Shown one piece after another: positions 18,192 to 27,380 of a stretch of DNA of 64,000 nt. The position numbers and the translations under genes are program-made. Every line of letters begins with the position of its first letter. Position 1 is the first letter of the stretch. The stretch spans positions 1,674,001 to 1,738,000 of the forward strand of contig NZ_JAEPRJ010000001.1 of assembly GCF_016651435.1 (NCBI RefSeq), written 5' to 3'. Source of the DNA: Catonella massiliensis (GTDB taxonomy: Bacteria > Bacillota > Clostridia > Lachnospirales > Lachnospiraceae). A model generated the notes under the pieces. The model searched no databases. It was not told the origin of the DNA and worked only from the letters and a program-made list of their open reading frames with translations.

Positions 18192-19043
18192 TTATTTTTT
18201 GCTATGAAAAGCCTTTAATATTTCTTCTTTTGCCTCTTCTACAGTAGAAACATCCGTATCCACATCAAGTTCTAATTCTTTCATAGCCTGCATAACATAT
18301 GTAATCTGAGGAGCCGATAGCCCCATCCTCTCAAGTTCCTTATAATGCCTGAACACTTCCTTAGGTGTTCCATCAAATGCGACTTTGCCTGAGTTCATGG
18401 CTATAATCCTGTCTGCATACTTAGCCACATCTTCCATACTATGTGAAACTAAAATTACTGTTAGTCCCTCTTCGTGGAGCTTTGCTATCTGGTCTAGGAT
18501 TTCATCCCTTCCCCTCGGGTCAAGTCCTGCAGTAGGCTCATCCAATATAAGTATTTCAGGCTTCATGGCCAGTACTCCCGCGATTGCAACCCTTCTCTTC
18601 TGTCCGCCTGATAGCTCAAAAGGCGAATCATCATAACATTTTTCAGAAAGCCCCACCTGTTTAATGGCTTCAAAGGCTCGAAGGTCAACTTCCACCTTGC
18701 TAAGGCCTAAGTTCTTAGGCCCAAACTTTACATCTTCAAGCACAGTTGTCTCAAAAAGCTGATGCTCCGGGTACTGAAACACCAGTCCTACTCTGCTTCT
18801 AAGACTCTTCATATTGAAGTCCTTATCATATACGTCCTGTCCGTCAAAATATATGGTTCCACTCGTTGCCTTTTCAAGTCCGTTAAAATGCTGGATAAGG
18901 GTTGATTTCCCAGAGCCAGTATGCCCTATGATTCCGATAAATTCACCTTTATTTATAGTCAGGCTTACATCATCAAGAGCCTTTTTTTCGTAGGCTGTGC
19001 CGGGGCTATATACATAACTAATATGATCTGCTATGAGTAACAT
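18192..19043 (-). CDS. ecfA2: ECF transporter ATPase EcfA2
   Basis: 283 residues: Walker [10 protein letters not shown] (residues 40-48), signature [13 protein letters not shown], Walker [12 protein letters not shown] and an H-loop in VSHSMED. The C-terminal EcfA-specific extension is acidic. It is the second ATPase of the energy-coupling factor complex at the inner face of the membrane. Its start overlaps the end of ecfA1 by 13 bases, so translation is probably coupled. Confidence 0.95.
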   Translation of the reverse strand: MLLIADHISYVYSPGTAYEKKALDDVSLTINKGEFIGIIGHTGSGKSTLIQHFNGLEKATSGTIYFDGQDVYDKDFNMKSLRSRVGLVFQYPEHQLFETTVLEDVKFGPKNLGLSKVEVDLRAFEAIKQVGLSEKCYDDSPFELSGGQKRRVAIAGVLAMKPEILILDEPTAGLDPRGRDEILDQIAKLHEEGLTVILVSHSMEDVAKYADRIIAMNSGKVAFDGTPKEVFRHYKELERMGLSAPQITYVMQAMKELELDVDTDVSTVEEAKEEILKAFHSKK

Positions 19044-19885
19044 TTTTTGATAGCCTCCCTAAATTCTTCAACTGTGAGCACTGTTTCATCTATAGGAACT
19101 CCACTTTTCTTAAGTTCATAGGCAAGCTTTGTCACCTGAGGCACATCAAGCCTGTAGTTTTCAAGTCTTTCAACCTCGGAAAAGACTTCTCTTGGAGTGC
19201 CCTGCAATACTACCTTTCCCTCTTCCATAACAAGGACCTTATCGGCATCTATAACCTCATCCATATAGTGAGTGATGAGGATGATGGTTATATTTTCGTT
19301 TTTATTTAACTTATGAACTGTTTTAAGCACCTCTTTTCGTCCTATAGGATCAAGCATGGCCGTAGGTTCATCAAGCACTATGCACTTTGGCCTCATTGCC
19401 ATTATTCCTGCAATTGCAACCCTCTGCTTCTGTCCACCTGACAGTTTATTAGGGGAGTGCTTGGCATAACCAGACATCCCCACAGCAGCTAGGCTGTCCT
19501 TTACCCTTGTAAGAATTTCATCAGTAGGCACTCCCATATTTTCAGGGCCAAAGCCAACATCCTCTTCTACAACAGAAGCAATTATCTGATTATCAGGATT
19601 TTGAAATACCATGCCTGCGCTCTGCCTGATATTTAGCAAATTGCTTACATCCTTCGTGTCAAAGCCATTCACCCATACTGTGCCCTCAGTAGGTACAAGC
19701 AGGGCATTAAGGTGCTTGGCAAGTGTTGATTTTCCCGAGCCGTTATGTCCTAGAATGGCAATAAAATCGCCCTCTTCAACTTCTAGTTCAACACCGTCTA
19801 TAGCACGCTCTATCTCTTCTGTATTTCCCTCTTCGTCCCGTCTTATATACTCAAATACAAGATTTTTAATATCTATTATTCCCAT
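19031..19885 (-). CDS. ecfA1: ECF transporter ATPase EcfA1
   Basis: 284 residues: Walker [10 protein letters not shown] (residues 46-54), signature [13 protein letters not shown], Walker [14 protein letters not shown] and ITHYMDE for the H-loop. It pairs with EcfA2 and EcfT to power vitamin uptake by S-components. In relatives this gene directly follows rplQ. Here nanE and an IS110-family element lie between them, so the ecf genes must use another promoter, perhaps that of nanE. Confidence 0.95.
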   Translation of the reverse strand: MGIIDIKNLVFEYIRRDEEGNTEEIERAIDGVELEVEEGDFIAILGHNGSGKSTLAKHLNALLVPTEGTVWVNGFDTKDVSNLLNIRQSAGMVFQNPDNQIIASVVEEDVGFGPENMGVPTDEILTRVKDSLAAVGMSGYAKHSPNKLSGGQKQRVAIAGIMAMRPKCIVLDEPTAMLDPIGRKEVLKTVHKLNKNENITIILITHYMDEVIDADKVLVMEEGKVVLQGTPREVFSEVERLENYRLDVPQVTKLAYELKKSGVPIDETVLTVEEFREAIKKCYS

Positions 19886-19977
19886 TTAGTCATCCTTTTC
19901 ATCTTACAGACCTTAATCAATCTGTTTCGATGAAAGTATAACACAAAACTTCTGAAATGATAAGTCTGTCTTTATAT

Positions 19978-20673
19978 TTATTTAACTGTAGAGAGAGCCT
20001 CTGTAAAAGATTTCGTAATGAGCTGTGGCCTGGTGATAATAGAGCCAACCACCACGCTGAAAGCGCCGAGTTCTATAACTCTTTTGGCCTTTTCAGGCGT
20101 ATTTATATTTCCTTCTGCAATTACATGGTGCCTGGCATTCTTAATGATTTCACGAAGTATCAAAAAGTCATTATCCGCAATTTTAAGATGCTCGCTCTGC
20201 TTAGTATATCCCACCATAGTAGGACTCACAAAGTCAAATCCAAGCTCGTCTGCGTGAAGCGCTTCCTCAACTGTAGAGCAGTCTGCCATAAAAAGCTGAT
20301 TAGGATACTTAGCCTTAACTTCCTTGAAGAACTCATCTATCGTAAGCCCTCCAGGCCTTTTGCTGATGGTTGCATCCATAGCTATTATCTCAGGCTTTAC
20401 CTCCATCAGTTCCTCAATTTCTTTCATTGTAGGGGTTATATACACATCTGAGCCCTCATAATCTCTTTTTACTATACCGATTATAGGAAGGTCAACATTC
20501 TTCTGTATCTCAGCTATGTCTTCTTTGGTATTTGCTCTTATCCCTGCTGCTCCGCCTTCCTTTGCCGCCAGTGCCATTCTTCCCATAATGAAGGATGAAT
20601 GAAGCGGTTCGTGCGGAAGAGCCTGACAGGATACTATTAACTTACCTCTTAACGAGCTTATTCTTTCATTCAT
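19978..20673 (-). CDS. nanE: N-acetylmannosamine-6-phosphate 2-epimerase
   Basis: 231 residues from ATG at 20673, preceded by GGAG; upstream in-frame ATGs overlap that site or lack one. NanE family marks are [13 protein letters not shown] at the N-terminus, [21 protein letters not shown] and the TIM-barrel Lys/Asp segment EIIAMDAT. It converts ManNAc-6-P to GlcNAc-6-P in sialic-acid and amino-sugar catabolism. No sialic-acid lyase or transporter is nearby. The ROK kinase further along could supply ManNAc-6-P (inference). The gene lies in an unusual place, inside the rplQ-ecfA1 interval. Confidence 0.93.
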   Translation of the reverse strand: MNERISSLRGKLIVSCQALPHEPLHSSFIMGRMALAAKEGGAAGIRANTKEDIAEIQKNVDLPIIGIVKRDYEGSDVYITPTMKEIEELMEVKPEIIAMDATISKRPGGLTIDEFFKEVKAKYPNQLFMADCSTVEEALHADELGFDFVSPTMVGYTKQSEHLKIADNDFLILREIIKNARHHVIAEGNINTPEKAKRVIELGAFSVVVGSIITRPQLITKSFTEALSTVK

Positions 20674-20824
20674 AATAATCTCCATTCCGCCGCCTTCGGC
20701 TGGCGGCACAAATAGTAATGAAAGTGTTTCAACTCTCTACGTTTTGCTTTAAAATGGTTTGCAAGAAGCTATACTACAAAGCACGTGAGGAGGAGTTGTA
20801 ATAACTTTCTTCGTTTTAGACAGC

Positions 20825-20968
20825 ATAATAATCAGTGTAAGTTCTGCCTTTTCAAGCACAAATGAGTGGTATTACGAATCCGTACACTAAGAATTGTTTA
20901 AGCGCCTTAGTTTAATTGTGTGGCAGTTCAGTCAATGGCTTCTTATCATTTACGAAAGGAGTCTGACT
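20825..20968 (+). ncRNA. Candidate bridge RNA region of the IS110-family element
   Basis: Non-coding left end between the putative boundary and the transposase ribosome site. In the IS110 group this region encodes the bridge RNA that selects donor and target. No loops were assigned by eye, so this call rests on position only. Confidence 0.35.
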
Positions 20969-22243
20969 ATGAAAGTTACTTACCAAATCTGTTGTGGTGT
21001 CGATGTTCACAAATCTTTTCTCGTTGCCACAATCGTCAAAACCACCGGTGGCATTGAACCATCTTACCAAAAGAAACGCTTTTCCACCTTTAACAATTCA
21101 ATTCTTGAATTCAAGCAATGGCTTCTTGACAATGACTGCCATGATGTTTGTATGGAATCCACAGGCAAATACTGGGTTCCTGTCTTTAATCTTCTGGAAG
21201 ATGAGATCAATGTTGTCATTGCCAATCCCAAGTGGGTAAAGGCTGTGAAAGGCAACAAAGATGATACCAAAGATTCTAAATGGATTGGGGATTTATTCCG
21301 TCTCGGACTTGTCAAAGGCAGCTATATCCCTTGTAAGATAGTCCGTATTCTCAGGGAATACACTCGCTATCGTTGCAAGCTTGTTTCCTGCCGTTCAAGT
21401 GAAAAGAATCGATACCAGAATGCTCTTACTGTTTGTAATGTTGCATTAGATTCTGTTGTTTCCGATATCTTTGGGAAGTCATCCACGTCCATTATCGACT
21501 ATCTACTTGAACAATCGGGTACATCCATTAACCACGAAGAAATCGCATCTAAGCTTCTTCGGAGCCTCAAATCCAAAGAAGATGCTGTTATAGAATCCGT
21601 CGAAGGATATCAGATGACTGATGCCCAAAAATACCGTATGCGCCTCGTCCGCGCACATATGGATTATATCACAGCAGAAATCAAAGATGTTGATAAAATG
21701 ATAGAAAATATGATTTCTTCTAATCCTGATTTTGAAAATGCTGTCCAGTTCCTCTGTACCATTCCGGGTGTCAAATGTGATAGTGCAATAACTATCATCT
21801 CCGAAATCGGTACGGATATGTCTCAGTTCTCAAGTTCCAAACGTTTATGCTGTTGGGCTGGTTTAACACCTGGCAGCAATGAATCTGCTGGTAAGAAGAA
21901 ATCTGTTCGGATTACACGTGCCGGAGTCTACCTCAAACCTGCATTAGTACAGTGTGCTCATGCAGCCGTAAAATCTGACCAATCTCCTTACTACAAAAAG
22001 AAATATGAATCTCTTGTTAAACGTCGTGGCAAGAAAAGAGCCATTATCGCTATTGCCCGTATGATTCTTACTGCCATCTACCAAATGCTGTCTACTGGCG
22101 AGCAGTGGAATCCGAGCGACCTTTATAAAATCGATGTGCCTGAAGCTCTTATTGAAAAACAAAAGGCAAAAGCTATCAAGCAAGCCAAGAAACTATTGCA
22201 ACGAGAGGGACTACTTCCTCCTGATGAGCCAGTAGCTTCTTAA
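20969..22243 (+). CDS. IS110-family transposase (DEDD/serine recombinase)
   Basis: 424 residues from ATG at 20969, with AAAGGAG eight bases upstream. The N-terminal RuvC-like DEDD domain begins CCGVDVHKSF and includes KGNKDDTKDSKW. The C-terminal Transposase_20 domain contains LCTIPGV, SSSKRLCCWAGLTPGSNESAGK and ITRAGVYLKPAL, with the conserved catalytic Ser region. It is complete, with no frameshift. It lies opposite to the surrounding genes, between rplQ and nanE, where it separates the ribosomal operon from the ecf genes. Confidence 0.95.
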   Translation: MKVTYQICCGVDVHKSFLVATIVKTTGGIEPSYQKKRFSTFNNSILEFKQWLLDNDCHDVCMESTGKYWVPVFNLLEDEINVVIANPKWVKAVKGNKDDTKDSKWIGDLFRLGLVKGSYIPCKIVRILREYTRYRCKLVSCRSSEKNRYQNALTVCNVALDSVVSDIFGKSSTSIIDYLLEQSGTSINHEEIASKLLRSLKSKEDAVIESVEGYQMTDAQKYRMRLVRAHMDYITAEIKDVDKMIENMISSNPDFENAVQFLCTIPGVKCDSAITIISEIGTDMSQFSSSKRLCCWAGLTPGSNESAGKKKSVRITRAGVYLKPALVQCAHAAVKSDQSPYYKKKYESLVKRRGKKRAIIAIARMILTAIYQMLSTGEQWNPSDLYKIDVPEALIEKQKAKAIKQAKKLLQREGLLPPDEPVAS

Positions 22244-22524
22244 TCGAATTTTCTAACTCAATAACACTTCAAAAAGTTGCCTGCCTTAGACAGCTTAGTT
22301 AAGTGCGCCAATCTATGGCTTTCCTATACTTTCTTTCACACTATGCCTCTTTATAATTATTATTTTGAATCTATCTAGTATTATAACTTAGTTAAAATTA
22401 TTTTCAATAATCTTATTGTATCTAGAAAGCACTTTCATTAACTTACATTAATTCATTGCTTTCCTCAGTATAATCATTATATTTTTATACAAGATAGACA
22501 ATTATTTGAAAATATTTTCTAAAA

Positions 22525-22556
22525 AAAAGAGAAACCTTTTACAGTTTCTCTTTGAT
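22525..22556 (-). terminator. Terminator of the rpmJ-rplQ ribosomal operon
   Basis: Minus-strand AAGAGAAAC / GTTTCTCTT stem (22544-22552/22527-22535) followed by eight T. Transcription of the alpha operon ends here. Bases 22295-22524 hold no recognisable gene. Confidence 0.88.
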
Positions 22557-22563
22557 ATTCATA

Positions 22564-23100
22564 TTATACAAGCTCGATAAGAACTTCCATAGCTGCATCT
22601 CCCTTACGGAGACCAATCTTAACTATTCTTGTATATCCACCCTTACGGTCAACATACTTTGGAGCTATCTCATCGAAGAGCTTGTTTGCAAGATCAACAA
22701 CCTTGGTGTTTTTCTTTCTTCCGGCAGCCTTCTCAGGACGCTCTGTAACTGAGTAAAGTACCTTGTTCATCTGAACTCTTGCATTACGACGTGTAGGAAG
22801 GTCTCTCTTAACCTCTTTTTCTACTACATCATAAGCAGTTACCTTTCTGCCATCTACTACTTCTCTAACAATCTTGCCACCCGCATCTCTGCGGATAACC
22901 TTTGACTTAACTGTAACTGTTTCAACATTATCTTTTTCTTTAACAGCAAGTGTGATAAGCTTCTCAGCTATACGGCGAAGCTCCTTAGCGCGAGCCTCAG
23001 TGGTAACAATCTTGCCATGATATAAAAGCTCTGTTACCTGACTTCTGAGTAAAGCCTTTCTCTGACTTGATGTTCTACCAAGCTTTCTATAGCCAGCCAT
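22564..23100 (-). CDS. rplQ: 50S ribosomal protein L17
   Basis: 178 residues. The L17 core is clear at both ends: the N-terminal [20 protein letters not shown] and the C-terminal [20 protein letters not shown]. It is longer than the 112-130 residues usual in Bacilli because of a roughly 50-residue charged insertion in the middle (about residues 60-115). L17 lies near the polypeptide exit tunnel. It is the last gene of the operon, 16 bases after rpoA, and is followed by a strong terminator. Confidence 0.97.
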   Translation of the reverse strand: MAGYRKLGRTSSQRKALLRSQVTELLYHGKIVTTEARAKELRRIAEKLITLAVKEKDNVETVTVKSKVIRRDAGGKIVREVVDGRKVTAYDVVEKEVKRDLPTRRNARVQMNKVLYSVTERPEKAAGRKKNTKVVDLANKLFDEIAPKYVDRKGGYTRIVKIGLRKGDAAMEVLIELV

Positions 23101-23116
23101 TCCTATATCCTCCTAA

Positions 23117-24076
23117 TTATTCATCGCCTTCATTAAGTGAAAGTCCAAGTGCCTTAATCTTAGCCTTAATCTCCTCAAGAGACTTGCTGCCAAGATTTCT
23201 GACTTTCATCATATCCTCATGCGTTTTTCCAACCAACTCCTGAACAGTGTTGATGCCTGATCTCTTAAGACAGTTAAATGCACGAACTGAAAGTTCAAGT
23301 TCATCTATACTCATCTCAAGAACCCTGCCTCTTTCATTGTCAGGCTTAGTTACCATAACATCTACTACTTTAGCATTTTCAGATAGGTCAATGAAAGAAT
23401 TGAGATGCTCACTCATTACTCTGGCTGCAAGGCTTACTGCCTCATCAGGTCCCATTGTACCATTGGTAAATACTTCCAACGTGAGCTTATCATAATCTGT
23501 CATATGTCCTACACGGGTATTTTCTATATTGATATTTACTCTCTCTACAGGTGTATAAATAGAATCAATAGGAATAACATCGATTGCAAGTTCATCGTTC
23601 TTATTCTTATCGGCAGAAACATAACCATGTCCGCGTCCAATGCTAAGTTCCATATATAATCTGCAATTATCACCACCATTAAGAGTAGCTATCACCTGGT
23701 CAGGATTGGTAATTGTAATGTCTGAATCTGCCTGAATGTTGGCAGCTGTTACAACACCTTCTCCTTCAGATTCAATGTATGCGGTCTTAGGTTCATCAGT
23801 CTCACTGTCATTTCTAATAGCAAGACTCTTGATGTTCATAATAATTTCCGTTACATCTTCTTTCACTCCGGGAATAGAACTAAGCTCGTGCTTAATTCCT
23901 TCAATTTTAACAGTTGTTACTGCTGCCCCCGGAAGAGATGAAAGCATAATTCTTCTGAGCGAATTCCCGAGAGTGGTACCATAACCTCTCTCAAGAGGCT
24001 CTACTACGAAGCGCCCGTATTTCTTATCTTCAGAAATCTCAGCAATTTCAATATTCGGTATCTTAAAATCAAACAT
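23117..24076 (-). CDS. rpoA: RNA polymerase alpha subunit
   Basis: 319 residues. The N-terminal dimerisation domain includes [27 protein letters not shown] sequence (residues 26-48). A linker of about 12 residues leads to the C-terminal helix-hairpin-helix domain, [30 protein letters not shown], which contacts UP elements and activators. It is essential for RNA polymerase assembly. GGAGGAGC precedes the ATG. It sits in the conserved order rpsD-rpoA-rplQ. Confidence 0.98.
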   Translation of the reverse strand: MFDFKIPNIEIAEISEDKKYGRFVVEPLERGYGTTLGNSLRRIMLSSLPGAAVTTVKIEGIKHELSSIPGVKEDVTEIIMNIKSLAIRNDSETDEPKTAYIESEGEGVVTAANIQADSDITITNPDQVIATLNGGDNCRLYMELSIGRGHGYVSADKNKNDELAIDVIPIDSIYTPVERVNINIENTRVGHMTDYDKLTLEVFTNGTMGPDEAVSLAARVMSEHLNSFIDLSENAKVVDVMVTKPDNERGRVLEMSIDELELSVRAFNCLKRSGINTVQELVGKTHEDMMKVRNLGSKSLEEIKAKIKALGLSLNEGDE

Positions 24077-24113
24077 TACCAGGCTCCTCCTTTAAGTGTG
24101 TTATTCGAATTAA

Positions 24114-24710
24114 TTACTTAGAATACAACTCGACAATGAACACCTCATCTACAGGAACATCTATCTGATCTCTTGTTGGAATCTCCTTAACAGTTGCTGT
24201 AAGGTTCTCGCGATCCATCTCAAGCCAAGCCGGAACAAGTCTTCCGTTAGTTGCCTCAAGGACATCCTTGATTCTCTGGATAGACTTCTTCTTCTCTTTG
24301 ATCTCAATCTTATCGCCTACTGCTACTGTATAAGAAGGGATATTTACCTGCTTGCCGTTAACAAGCACCATCTTATGACCAACCATCTGTCTTGCTTCTT
24401 TTCTTGTTCTCGCAAGACCAAGACGGAAGATAACGTTATCAAGTCTCAACTCAAGGAGAATCATAAGGTTCTCACCGGTTGTACCATATTTAAGCTTTTT
24501 AGCCCTTGCGAAATTGTTTCTGAAAGGCTTCTCTAATACGCCGTAAATGAACTTAGCTTTCTGCTTTTCACGAAGCTGAGCACCATATTCACTGATTTTT
24601 CTTCTGCTGTTACCTGCAGTTCTATTGGACTTCTTATCAAGTCCCATAACCATTGGTTCTATGCCGAGAGCCCTGCATCTCTTTAATACAGGCACCATAT
24701 CTCTTGCCAT
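24114..24710 (-). CDS. rpsD: 30S ribosomal protein S4
   Basis: 198 residues with the S4 signature LELRLDNVIFRLGLARTRKEARQ and the S4 RNA-binding fold (MVGHKMVLVNGKQVNIPSY). The N-terminal domain lacks the zinc-binding cysteines of some S4 proteins. S4 binds the 5' domain of 16S rRNA and starts 30S assembly. AGGAGG precedes the ATG. It lies between rpsK and rpoA in the normal order, and no separate leader is seen in the 32-base gap upstream. Confidence 0.98.
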   Translation of the reverse strand: MARDMVPVLKRCRALGIEPMVMGLDKKSNRTAGNSRRKISEYGAQLREKQKAKFIYGVLEKPFRNNFARAKKLKYGTTGENLMILLELRLDNVIFRLGLARTRKEARQMVGHKMVLVNGKQVNIPSYTVAVGDKIEIKEKKKSIQRIKDVLEATNGRLVPAWLEMDRENLTATVKEIPTRDQIDVPVDEVFIVELYSK

Positions 24711-24742
24711 TTATTTTTCCTCCTAAAATAATCTACCTGGAA

Positions 24743-25144
24743 TTAAACTCTTCTACGCTTTGGTGGTCTACATCCGTTATGAGGTACCGGAGTAACATCC
24801 TTTATGCTAACTACCTGAATTCCGCAAGCCTCTAAAGCACGAATAGCTGCTTCTCTACCTGAACCAGGTCCCTTAACCATAACCTCAACAGACTTTAATC
24901 CATGAACAACAGCAGCCTTTGCTGCAGTTTCAGCTGCCATCTGAGCAGCGTAAGGGGTAGACTTTCTAGAACCTCTGAAACCAAGTCCGCCTGCACTTGC
25001 CCATGAAAGAGCATTGCCTTCAGAATCTGTTAATGTAACTATTGTATTGTTAAATGATGACTGAATGTGTGCCTGTCCGCGCTCGACATTCTTTTTCACA
25101 CGCTTCTTTGTCACTTTTTTTGCTGCACCTTTTGCACTAGCCAT
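24743..25144 (-). CDS. rpsK: 30S ribosomal protein S11
   Basis: 133 residues with the basic N-terminus ([19 protein letters not shown]), [11 protein letters not shown], the glycine-rich [19 protein letters not shown] and the C-terminal [19 protein letters not shown]11 forms part of the platform and contacts the mRNA exit site. AGGAGG lies upstream of the ATG at 25144. It follows rpsM by 21 bases within the alpha operon. Confidence 0.98.
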   Translation of the reverse strand: MASAKGAAKKVTKKRVKKNVERGQAHIQSSFNNTIVTLTDSEGNALSWASAGGLGFRGSRKSTPYAAQMAAETAAKAAVVHGLKSVEVMVKGPGSGREAAIRALEACGIQVVSIKDVTPVPHNGCRPPKRRRV

Positions 25145-25165
25145 GACCTAAGAATCCTCCTTTAA

Positions 25166-25534
25166 TTATTTCTTCTTATTTGCGATGGTCTTCTTTGGAC
25201 CTTTTCTTGTCCTTGCGTTGTTCTTTGTGTTCTGTCCACGAACAGGAAGCCCCTTTCTATGACGAACACCTCTGTAACAACCGATCTCCTGAAGTCTCTT
25301 GATGTTCATAGCTACTTCACGGCGAAGATCACCTTCAACCAGAACGGATTCTTCAATTACATCACGGATTTTTCCAACCTGTTCGTCAGAAAGATCCTTG
25401 CAACGAATGTCCGGATCAACAGCTGCTTTTGTTAAAATTTCATTAGATTTTGCTCTACCAATACCATAGATATAAGTAAGACCAATCTCTACACGCTTCT
25501 CTCTTGGTAAATCGACACCACTAATACGAGCCAT
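25166..25534 (-). CDS. rpsM: 30S ribosomal protein S13
   Basis: 122 residues with the S13 signature [20 protein letters not shown] and the basic [22 protein letters not shown] tail that reaches the tRNA sites. S13 lies in the 30S head and bridges to the 50S. GGAGG precedes ATG at 25534. Unusually, it is separated from rpmJ by 253 bases of folding-prone sequence rather than the few tens normal in this operon. Confidence 0.98.
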   Translation of the reverse strand: MARISGVDLPREKRVEIGLTYIYGIGRAKSNEILTKAAVDPDIRCKDLSDEQVGKIRDVIEESVLVEGDLRREVAMNIKRLQEIGCYRGVRHRKGLPVRGQNTKNNARTRKGPKKTIANKKK

Positions 25535-25559
25535 TAGCGTTTAACCTCCGTTATTTTTT

Positions 25560-25770
25560 GAATTAATAGTAACAATATATGTGAATTTGGTATCGGAATG
25601 ATGATTTCCTCTACCCAGCCGCTTTAAACCGTACAACGAAATGATGAATTTCGAGGCGAAGAAGTATTTATCTTCATAATATAAGCAAAAGCCTATACAT
25701 ACGGTATCACAGATATGACCGGCTCACATTTCCGGCGATATCCATAACGCAGAAAGCAAGACTCCTAATT
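25560..25770 (-). promoter_or_regulatory. Candidate structured leader between rpmJ and rpsM
   Basis: The minus strand can form several short hairpins, for example GAAATTCATCATTTC, GGAAATCATCATTCC and GGTCATATCTGTGATACC. The position equals that of S4-type leaders upstream of rpsM in enteric bacteria, but no known motif was recognised. It may be a ribosomal-protein leader or a processing site. Confidence 0.4.
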
Positions 25771-25787
25771 ATTAATCTTAATCAGAA

Positions 25788-25901
25788 TTATCCCTGTCTC
25801 TGCTTGTGTTTTGGGTTCTCACAGATAATTCTGATTGCACCCTTTCTCTTGATAACCTTGCATTTTTCGCAAATTGGCTTCACAGATGACCTAACTTTCA
25901 T
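25788..25901 (-). CDS. rpmJ: 50S ribosomal protein L36
   Basis: 37 residues ([18 protein letters not shown]..). The zinc ligands C11, C14, C27 and H32 are all present, so this is the zinc-binding (C+) form. L36 binds 23S rRNA near the factor-binding region. AAAGGAG precedes the ATG at 25901. It is the first gene of the operon here; infA, which usually precedes it, is absent, and the upstream neighbour is an amylase gene with its own terminator. Confidence 0.97.
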   Translation of the reverse strand: MKVRSSVKPICEKCKVIKRKGAIRIICENPKHKQRQG

Positions 25902-25999
25902 TTCGAAAACTCCTTTCTGAATAAAGTCCACTTTATATACTAACATAGTCTACTACAAGTTTCAAGTAAAAATTTTAAAAATATTTTGCGGATTTCTAT

Positions 26000-26055
26000 A
26001 AAATATCCTGTATTCGAATAAGCAGTTGCGCTAGCTTTCGAAACAGGATATTTTT
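26000..26055 (-). terminator. Terminator of the amylase operon
   Basis: AATATCCTGT..TTCGAA pairs with TTCGAA..ACAGGATATT across a ~18-base loop, followed by T-rich sequence on the minus strand. Confidence 0.8.
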
Positions 26056-26056
26056 G

Positions 26057-27367
26057 TTATGCCTCAAATATATATGCCCTAAAGCCCCCAAGGTCAAGCC
26101 CTGAATTAAACTCTACTTTATCCCCTGTAATAAGGTCTGTCAGGCTTCCATTCACATTGTCAATGTGGAAGTTAAGCCTTGCATTGTTTCCATCTGCATT
26201 TACTGCAATTATCATACGCTTTCCATCTTTTTCTCTAAGAAATGCACATTGCTTATTAGCTATCTGCAAAGACTTAAAGCCTCCGTACCAGAGCACAGGT
26301 GAAGCATTATGTATCTTCGTTAATTTAGTGATATATTCAGTAAGCTCATTATATACCGGCTTATCAAAGGCAGGTCTAAGTGCAGGGTCGCCTTCCTTTT
26401 TGTCTGCCTTAAAGCCCCATTCACTTCCGTAGTATATCATAGGAATACCAGGCATGGTAAACATAAGTGCATAAGCTAGCGGAAGATGCTTCTCCTCAGT
26501 AAGAATGCTGGCAAGCCTTGATACATCGTGATTGTCTACGAAGCTCATCAGATGTTTGCCTCTGTATAAGGTCCAGTTCTCATCACCGAACTGACGGTTT
26601 AGGGAATGCATTATTTCAAATAGATTCATACTATTAAGGCTTGAATAAATTCCCTTGTAGCACTCGTAGTTGGTAGCTGAGTGGCACATATCATCATTCA
26701 TAATCTGGTTGTAGTCTCCACCTATCATTTCTCCGCCAAGGAAAAATTCAGGTTTCATCTGACTGGTTTCGTATCTAAGTCTCTTTAAGAAATCCCTGTC
26801 TACCATATAAGCTACATCAAGCCTGAGTCCGTCAATATCAAATTCTTTAACCCAGCCCCTTACACTTTCTATAAGGTAGTCGGTAACCGCAGGGTTCTTT
26901 AGATTTAGCTTAACCAGGTCATAATGTCCTTCCCAGCCTTCATACCATAGTCCGTCATTATAGTTACTGTTACCTCCAAAATTGATGTTGAACCAGTCTT
27001 TGTACTGTGAATTCTCTCTTTTTTCAAGTACATCCTTAAAGCCAAAGAAGCCTCTGCCTACGTGGTTAAATACTCCGTCAAGTATCACCCTAATCCCTTC
27101 TTTATGAAGTTCTTCGCAGACTTTTTTGAAGTCCTCATTGGTTCCAAGCCTCACATCTATCTTCCTATAATCCCTTGTATTATAGCCATGTGTATCGGAT
27201 TCAAATATAGGAGAAAAATATACTGCTCCTATTCCTATTTTTTTAAGATGAGGGATGAAGTCAATAACCTTCAGTATTCTATGCTCCAGATTCCCGTCAT
27301 TTTCAAATGGCGCACCACAAAAGCCCATCGGATAAAATTGATAAAACACTTTTTCATAAGCCCACAT
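26057..27367 (-). CDS. GH13 alpha-amylase family enzyme
   Basis: 436 residues, a (beta/alpha)8-barrel glycoside hydrolase. The GH13 motifs are intact: DGVFNHVG (residues 97-104), GLRLDVAY with nucleophile D184, GGEMIG with acid/base E213, and FVDNHD with D281. There is no signal peptide and no N-terminal CBM34 domain, so a cytoplasmic role in oligosaccharide breakdown (maltodextrin, cyclodextrin or sucrose type) is likely; substrate cannot be set from sequence. It starts 13 bases after the WG-repeat gene, suggesting co-transcription. Confidence 0.9.
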   Translation of the reverse strand: MWAYEKVFYQFYPMGFCGAPFENDGNLEHRILKVIDFIPHLKKIGIGAVYFSPIFESDTHGYNTRDYRKIDVRLGTNEDFKKVCEELHKEGIRVILDGVFNHVGRGFFGFKDVLEKRENSQYKDWFNINFGGNSNYNDGLWYEGWEGHYDLVKLNLKNPAVTDYLIESVRGWVKEFDIDGLRLDVAYMVDRDFLKRLRYETSQMKPEFFLGGEMIGGDYNQIMNDDMCHSATNYECYKGIYSSLNSMNLFEIMHSLNRQFGDENWTLYRGKHLMSFVDNHDVSRLASILTEEKHLPLAYALMFTMPGIPMIYYGSEWGFKADKKEGDPALRPAFDKPVYNELTEYITKLTKIHNASPVLWYGGFKSLQIANKQCAFLREKDGKRMIIAVNADGNNARLNFHIDNVNGSLTDLITGDKVEFNSGLDLGGFRAYIFEA

Positions 27368-27380
27368 TCGCTATTTTCTC

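Larger units (their letters stand above)
20816..22294 (+). mobile_element. IS110-family insertion sequence (inferred limits)
   Basis: An intact IS110-type transposase gene lies between two copies of TTAGACAGC (20816-20824 and 22286-22294). If these mark the ends, the element is about 1.47 kb with a ~145-base non-coding left end and a ~45-base right end, the normal plan for the IS110 group. IS110 elements lack terminal inverted repeats, so the limits are inferred only. Confidence 0.6.
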
